Both the position numbers and the translations under genes were made by a program. Shown here piece by piece: positions 59,379 to 64,000 of a DNA stretch of 64,000 bases. Below the pieces are notes generated by a model. That model had not been told where the DNA came from. It did no database searches and was given only the letters and a program-made list of their open reading frames with translations. Source of the stretch: ZAX-1 sp046533095 (GTDB taxonomy: Bacteria; Bacillota; Clostridia; Lachnospirales; Lachnospiraceae); assembly GCA_046533095.1 (NCBI GenBank), contig JAJQRA010000009.1, positions 1 to 64,000 of the forward strand, read 5' to 3'. Within the stretch, counting starts at the first letter, position 1; each line of letters starts with the position of its first letter.

Positions 59379-60932
59379 ATGAAAAAAATAACAAAAATTG
59401 AAGCCACAGAAAGCAAATCCAAAAAGAAACTTAGAGTAGCTGCTTACTGCCGTGTCAGCACAGATAACGATGCTCAGTTAGAAAGCTTAGATACGCAAAA
59501 AACGCATTACGAAAGTTACATTTCGGCTCGCAATGAGTGGGAACTGGCGGGTATCTATGTGGACGGTGGTATCTCTGGCACTTCTGCTGAAAAGCGAACT
59601 GAACTTATGAAAATGATGGCAGATTGCGAAACAGGAAAGATTGATTTTGTGATTACCAAATCCATCAGCCGTTTCTCAAGAAACACAACCGATTGCCTAG
59701 AAATGGTGCGTAAGCTGCTCGAACTTAATATTCCCATTTTCTTTGAAAAAGAGAATATCAACACTGGGGCAATGGAAAGTGAACTCTTTCTATCCATATT
59801 AAGTAGTATGGCTCAAGATGAATCGGCATCAAATTCCTTGAATAATCAATGGGCAATCAAAACCCGTTTCAAAAACGGAACCTATAAAATGGGATACCCG
59901 CCCTACGGCTATGATTGGAATGGCGAAAAAGTGGTCGTAAATCCCACTCAGGCTAAAATCGTAAAACGAATCTTTCACGAAGCCCTTTGTGGCAAAGGTG
60001 GATACGCAATCGCCAAAGGCTTAAATGCAGATAACATCCCCACAAAGAGAACAGGTGCTTGGACGGCATCAACCATTAACGGAATACTAAAAAATGAAAA
60101 ATATACTGGTGATGCTATTTTCCAAAAAACATATACCGATAGCAATTTTAAGAGGAAAACAAACCACGGTGAGCGTGATCAATATATGATACCAAACCAC
60201 CATGAAGCAATTATCAGCAAAGAGGACTTCGAGACCGTTTCCACCTTAGTTCAGCAGCGTGCCAACCAAAGGGGCATCGTTGGAGGTGTGGGCAAGTATC
60301 AAAAACGATATGTGTTTTCAAGCAAGATTATTTGTGGCGAATGCAATGGCATCTTCAAGCGAAGAACCCATACATCTAAAAACGGTGATTACATTGCATG
60401 GTGCTGTATCACACACCTTGAAAACAAAGATGAATGTTCCATGCTCTACATTCAAGATGACGACTTGCAGACGGCTTTTATTACTATGATGAACAAGCTG
60501 ATATTTAGCCACAAGGTGATTTTAAAGCCACTGCTTGATAATTTAAAAAGTGTCAGCACCGATGCCAACGTGCTACGCATACAGGAATTAAAGACTCTGC
60601 TATTAAAGAATACAGAGCAACGTGAAACCCTTACTAAACTAATGGTGCAAGGCTATATCGACCAAATTATGTGGGGTAAGGAAAACAACGAACTTCTTAT
60701 GCAAGCCGAAAGTTTCCGCCGTGAAATTGATGCCGCAGGTAAAAGAAGTTCTGAGGATAATTCAAAAATCAACAATCTAAAAGACTTACTAAATTTTGTC
60801 CAAAAATCAGAAATGCTTATTCTTTTTGATGACGAACTGTTCAGCCTATTTGTTAGCCGAATTATCGTCTACACAAGGCATGAAATTGGCTTTGAACTAA
60901 ATTGCGGACTTACATTTAGGGAAAGGATATAA
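59379..60932 (+). CDS. Large serine recombinase 1
   Basis: A 517-residue serine recombinase. The catalytic domain has LRVAAYCRVSTDND near residues 18-31, with the nucleophilic serine, and VITKSISRFSRNTTDCLEMV near 95. A recombinase domain follows (MGYPPYGYDWNG), then the zinc ribbon ICGECNGIFKRRTHTS and a coiled coil. It is one of three genes in tandem. GAGGTGAGACA precedes ATG 59379. Confidence 0.92.
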   Translation: MKKITKIEATESKSKKKLRVAAYCRVSTDNDAQLESLDTQKTHYESYISARNEWELAGIYVDGGISGTSAEKRTELMKMMADCETGKIDFVITKSISRFSRNTTDCLEMVRKLLELNIPIFFEKENINTGAMESELFLSILSSMAQDESASNSLNNQWAIKTRFKNGTYKMGYPPYGYDWNGEKVVVNPTQAKIVKRIFHEALCGKGGYAIAKGLNADNIPTKRTGAWTASTINGILKNEKYTGDAIFQKTYTDSNFKRKTNHGERDQYMIPNHHEAIISKEDFETVSTLVQQRANQRGIVGGVGKYQKRYVFSSKIICGECNGIFKRRTHTSKNGDYIAWCCITHLENKDECSMLYIQDDDLQTAFITMMNKLIFSHKVILKPLLDNLKSVSTDANVLRIQELKTLLLKNTEQRETLTKLMVQGYIDQIMWGKENNELLMQAESFRREIDAAGKRSSEDNSKINNLKDLLNFVQKSEMLILFDDELFSLFVSRIIVYTRHEIGFELNCGLTFRERI

Positions 60933-60935
60933 ACT

Positions 60936-61340
60936 ATGTTTGGATATAAAGTAGAAAATGGTGTGACTGTCATTGACAAAGATGCTGCTTTGAAAATAAG
61001 AACTTTGTATGAGAACTATTTATCGGGATTAGGACTTGCCGCATCAGCCAAAAATGCAGGTATTTATACCTACCACGGAACGGTCAAGCGAATGATAACA
61101 AACCGCCATTATATCGGTGATGAAGTTTACCCTCCAATTATTGATACTGGTAGTTTTGAAAAAGCACAGGAAGAACTTGTTATCCGTGCAAAAAAGCTAG
61201 GCAGAACAAATAAAGTGGGGAGAAAAAAAGAAATTAAGATCCCTCTAAATTTCAGCTTGAAACCTGTAAAGAATCATTATGATGACCCGTTTACACAAGC
61301 TGAATACTTGTACAGTCTGATTAAAAGCGAGGTGATTTAA
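60936..61340 (+). CDS. Small recombinase-domain protein without catalytic part
   Basis: A 134-residue protein that matches only a part of the recombinase domain (MFGYKVENGVTVIDKDAALK, GTVKRMITNRHYIGDEVYPP) and lacks the resolvase catalytic domain. It lies between two complete recombinases, four bases after the first and directly before the second. It could help synapsis or DNA binding; it does not look like a broken copy because the frame is complete and ends neatly. Confidence 0.75.
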   Translation: MFGYKVENGVTVIDKDAALKIRTLYENYLSGLGLAASAKNAGIYTYHGTVKRMITNRHYIGDEVYPPIIDTGSFEKAQEELVIRAKKLGRTNKVGRKKEIKIPLNFSLKPVKNHYDDPFTQAEYLYSLIKSEVI

Positions 61341-62906
61341 ATGGGGAATGTGACCATTATCCCTGCTCGCAGACAAGTTGGAAACACTGCCAGAGCAAAA
61401 GAAGAAAAGCCAAAGCTTAGAGTCGCAGCGTACTGCCGTGTCAGTACTGACAGCGATGAGCAAGCCACCAGTTATGAAACGCAAATCGAGCATTATACCA
61501 ACTACATCAGTATGAACCCTGAATGGGTACTAGCTGGCATATTTGCAGACGATGGCATCAGTGGCACAAACACAAAAAAGCGTGAAGAATTTAACCGCAT
61601 GATTGGCGAGTGCAACGCAGGGAACATTGATATGATTATTACAAAATCCATCAGTCGATTTGCTAGAAATACGCTTGATTGTCTAAAGTATATTCGAAAA
61701 TTAAAAGAGAAGAACATCCCCGTTTTCTTTGAAAAAGAGAATATCAATTCGATGGACTCTAAAGGCGAAGTCATGCTCACAATTATGGCTTCCCTTGCCC
61801 AACAAGAAAGTCAATCTCTTTCACAGAACGTAAAGCTTGGACTGCAATATCGATACCAACAAGGCAAGGTACAGATTAACCACAATCGTTTTCTTGGCTA
61901 CACCAAAGACAAGGACGGAAACCTTGCGATTGACCCAGAACAAGCTGAAGTTGTAAAGCGTATTTACCGAGAATACCTTGAGGGGTTAAGCATGGATAAA
62001 ATATCCGCAGGACTTGAAAAGGACGGTATTTTAACAGGTGCAGGCGGTCAAAAATGGCATACAAGCACCATTAATAAAATTCTGCGAAATGAAAAATATA
62101 TCGGCGATGCACTTCTTCAAAAGACATACACCACCGACTTTCTTACCAAAAAACGAATTAAGAATAACGGTACTGTACCGCAATATTATGTAGAGAACAA
62201 CCACGAGGGCATAATTCCAAGAGACCTTTATATGCTCGTGCAGGAAGAATTGGTTCGCAGACGAGTTGTGCATACCAGTCCAAATGGAAAAAAGCGAAGT
62301 TACAGCTGTAACCACTGCTTTGCACAGATTGTTTTCTGCGGTGAATGTGGTGAGATGTATCGTAGAATTCACTGGAACAATCGTGGGGTCAAATCCATCG
62401 TCTGGCGATGCATTAGCCGACTTGAAGGAACAGAACACGCTTGTCGCTCTCGCACCGTGAATGAACTGCTTTTGCAGGATATCACTATGAAAGCCATTAA
62501 TCAGACCTTAGGCAACAACGAGAGCCTACTCAAAACCTTGCAGGAAAATATCGCTGCTACGGTAAAGCAATCCGACTGTGCATCAGCAGATGGCATTGAC
62601 AAGCAACTAGAGGACTTGCAGCATGAACTTCTGAAAAAGGCACATAAGAAAGAAGAATATGACACCGTTGCCGATGAGATATTCAAACTTCGGGAACTCA
62701 AAGAACAATCCACTTCGGACAGCTTTGCTCGGGAAGAAAAGCTAAAACGGATTACGGATTTACAGGATTTCATTGCCTTTCAGGATACTGAAATAACTGA
62801 CTTTGACGAGAAACTTGTTAGACGGCTTATTGAGAAGATAACGGTTTTCGAGGATAGGTTTGTGGTGGAATTTAGGTCAGGGGTTAGTGTGGAAATTGAA
62901 GAATAA
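61341..62906 (+). CDS. Large serine recombinase 2
   Basis: A 521-residue serine recombinase. Catalytic domain LRVAAYCRVSTDSDEQATSY near residues 28-47, MIITKSISRFARNTLDCLKY near 105, recombinase domain QINHNRFLGYTKDKDGNL, zinc-binding segment IVFCGECGEMYRRIHWNN, and a long coiled coil before the end FRSGVSVEIEE. It begins immediately after the stop of the small protein, so the three are one operon. It or recombinase 1 is the prophage integrase. Confidence 0.92.
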   Translation: MGNVTIIPARRQVGNTARAKEEKPKLRVAAYCRVSTDSDEQATSYETQIEHYTNYISMNPEWVLAGIFADDGISGTNTKKREEFNRMIGECNAGNIDMIITKSISRFARNTLDCLKYIRKLKEKNIPVFFEKENINSMDSKGEVMLTIMASLAQQESQSLSQNVKLGLQYRYQQGKVQINHNRFLGYTKDKDGNLAIDPEQAEVVKRIYREYLEGLSMDKISAGLEKDGILTGAGGQKWHTSTINKILRNEKYIGDALLQKTYTTDFLTKKRIKNNGTVPQYYVENNHEGIIPRDLYMLVQEELVRRRVVHTSPNGKKRSYSCNHCFAQIVFCGECGEMYRRIHWNNRGVKSIVWRCISRLEGTEHACRSRTVNELLLQDITMKAINQTLGNNESLLKTLQENIAATVKQSDCASADGIDKQLEDLQHELLKKAHKKEEYDTVADEIFKLRELKEQSTSDSFAREEKLKRITDLQDFIAFQDTEITDFDEKLVRRLIEKITVFEDRFVVEFRSGVSVEIEE

Positions 62907-62920
62907 ATCAAGGCATAATT

Positions 62921-62953
62921 AACCCCTGCTACCTATAGTGGTTAGCAGGGGTT
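62921..62953. terminator. Bidirectional terminator at the right end of the prophage
   Basis: AACCCCTGCTA (62921-62931) pairs perfectly with TAGCAGGGGTT (62943-62953), 11-base loop. It lies between the convergent recombinase and DUF6037-like genes and probably ends both transcripts. Confidence 0.65.
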
Positions 62954-62959
62954 CGCTTT

Positions 62960-63580
62960 CTATGTAGCATTATTGCTTGCAAAATTCCTCAAAATAACAG
63001 CATCATTGTTTTTTTTGCTCTCATCATCCGAATAGCAGAAGCTAATTTCAGTATTATTACGAAAATGTTCAAACAATTCTGGACGTAATAGTTTTGTTTT
63101 ATCCGAATTAAATTCACTTCGCTGTCCACTGTTCGGATTTCTTCTCACCTTAGTACAGTAGATTTTATTTGGATCCTCTGAATCGCTTTTACTAAGAGAT
63201 TGTACCATTGCACTTTTTTCAGCAGTCGAAATATTATCAGGCACAGATGAAGGAATTACACTCCCTAAAGATTCTGTAAATTGATGAAGGATATCTCCCA
63301 AATTTTCCTGATACTCTATTCCGAAATAATGGCGCAATGTTTTCGCGTCAACAATTAACTCCCTGCTATTTGCTTCTATTTCCAAATCGTCTTGTAGGTC
63401 ATCGGACTTCATAAAATGCAATTTAACTAAAGCATAGTTGTTTACTCTTCTTTCCGTGCCGACAAATCGCTTTACAAGTACAATATATTCTGTTCTTTTG
63501 TAATGGAACAGAAAGCTACAAATTGTCCAACTTTTATCTGCCATATCTTCTTTTAAGGATTTTAAATTTCCTAATACCAT
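62960..63580 (-). CDS. DUF6037-like protein
   Basis: A 206-residue protein that I recognise as DUF6037-like: YIVLVKRFVGTERRVNNYAL, KLHFMKSDDLQDDLEIEANS, the RHYFGIEYQENLGDILHQF segment and MVQSLSKSDSEDPNKIYCTK. The biochemical function is unknown. It is the first gene outside the prophage, on the opposite strand, and follows another minus-strand gene after 39 bases. GGGAGAGACTG precedes the start on the minus strand. Confidence 0.6.
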   Translation of the reverse strand: MVLGNLKSLKEDMADKSWTICSFLFHYKRTEYIVLVKRFVGTERRVNNYALVKLHFMKSDDLQDDLEIEANSRELIVDAKTLRHYFGIEYQENLGDILHQFTESLGSVIPSSVPDNISTAEKSAMVQSLSKSDSEDPNKIYCTKVRRNPNSGQRSEFNSDKTKLLRPELFEHFRNNTEISFCYSDDESKKNNDAVILRNFASNNAT

Positions 63581-63619
63581 CAGTCTCTCCCTTTTTTTAG
63601 TTTCATCTAATTCTTCGCC

Positions 63620-64000
63620 TTAATGCGTACTACCATTAAAATCAGAAATCTGTCCTAATAAATCTTTAGATACGAAATATGGATTATTTTTATTACCAAT
63701 CAACTCAATAAGAATTGCATCACCATCAGACTCCAATACTCTAAATGTATCTCCAACTTTTAATTTTAATCCGTCATTGCCCTCTCCATCCTGTTTGACG
63801 GTATATATAATTTGAGTGCGCTCATGCAACCTTTTGTTTTGAACTCTGCGTTCGGCGATAGCCTTTTTACATTTTTTAATTGCAAGTTCTCCACCTTTAA
63901 AAACAATACCACCTACTACTGCACCTCCGCCAGCTATTAATGCAACCAACTTTCCGGGCCCACCTACTTTTTTTGCAAGTGTTGTAAGAATTTGATACCC
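63620..64000 (-). CDS. Hypothetical protein, 5' end outside the window
   Basis: The open frame runs to the window edge; the visible part is 126 residues. A glycine-rich hydrophobic stretch (LVALIAGGGAVVGGIVFKGG) probably crosses the membrane, followed by a basic helix (KKCKKAIAERRVQNKRLHER) and a small beta-type domain (KLKVGDTFRVLESDGDAILI, NPYFVSKDLLGQISDF). No family recognised. It is likely co-transcribed with the DUF6037-like gene. Confidence 0.6.
   Translation of the reverse strand, partial: GYQILTTLAKKVGGPGKLVALIAGGGAVVGGIVFKGGELAIKKCKKAIAERRVQNKRLHERTQIIYTVKQDGEGNDGLKLKVGDTFRVLESDGDAILIELIGNKNNPYFVSKDLLGQISDFNGSTH

Noticed and set aside
23000..62960. Direct-repeat attachment sites bounding the prophage
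   Set aside because: I compared the DNA around 22930-23400 and 62906-62960 and found no convincing common core; serine-integrase cores can be as short as two bases.

Overview
The window reads as chromosomal accessory DNA of a low-to-mid GC Firmicute, most likely a gut Clostridia such as a Lachnospiraceae or Oscillospiraceae member (inference). The signs are strong GGAGG ribosome sites, a Tn1549/Tn916-style conjugative module, large serine recombinases and an HK97-type prophage of the kind common in that group. I saw no rRNA, tRNA or CRISPR array. Three mobile or defensive blocks lie side by side, with a short flank at the right end.

Block 1 (about 95-11,754) is the remnant of a Tn1549-like integrative conjugative element: a 5'-truncated helicase gene, MobC, a small membrane protein, an oriT-like inverted repeat, the MobA/VirD2-type relaxase, a sigma-70-like protein and a large serine recombinase. 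It carries cargo: a DUF2971 gene wedged between the oriT-like repeat and the relaxase, an XRE regulator, and a WYL-regulator cluster with a zinc-ribbon protein, a ClbS/DfsB-type protein and an SPL-like radical SAM enzyme. Two copies of the same long palindrome sit in the promoters of the WYL gene and of the zinc-ribbon gene, so these genes look like one small regulon. The helicase is truncated, the sigma-like gene and the recombinase are frameshifted, and the relaxase has no standard start codon at the expected place, so the element is probably immobile.

Block 2 (12,077-22,930, minus strand) is a defence island. A short HTH gene with a good promoter is followed by two C5-cytosine methyltransferases, an McrB-like AAA+ GTPase and an McrC/LlaJI-family nuclease, which is the architecture of the LlaJI restriction-modification system. 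Directly downstream, in the same direction, are a 629-residue ImmA/IrrE metallopeptidase with a C-terminal HTH and a 936-residue superfamily 1 helicase. These two are not part of the described four-gene LlaJI system and may be regulator and effector of an enlarged version of it.

Block 3 (about 23,000-62,906, plus strand) is a nearly complete prophage: a structured leader and sigma-like regulator, replication genes (DUF2800, Enc34-type ssDNA-binding protein, family A polymerase, antirepressor, VapE primase-helicase, VRR-NUC, SNF2 helicase), packaging (HNH, P27-type small terminase, two methyltransferases, large terminase), HK97 head, siphovirus tail with a programmed -1 frameshift in the tail chaperone, tape measure, GH18 tail glycosidase, holin, amidase, and three serine-recombinase-family genes. 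Four copies of a leader element (GTACTCAA, 12 bases, TGTCCT, then in three copies a GAGGG/CCCT hairpin and GGAGG) occur in the block, three of them directly before start codons; this is the most striking unexplained pattern. The VRR-NUC gene carries a frameshift and a DUF5049-like gene an in-frame TGA. The right flank (62,960-64,000, minus strand) holds a DUF6037-like gene and a hypothetical gene running off the window.
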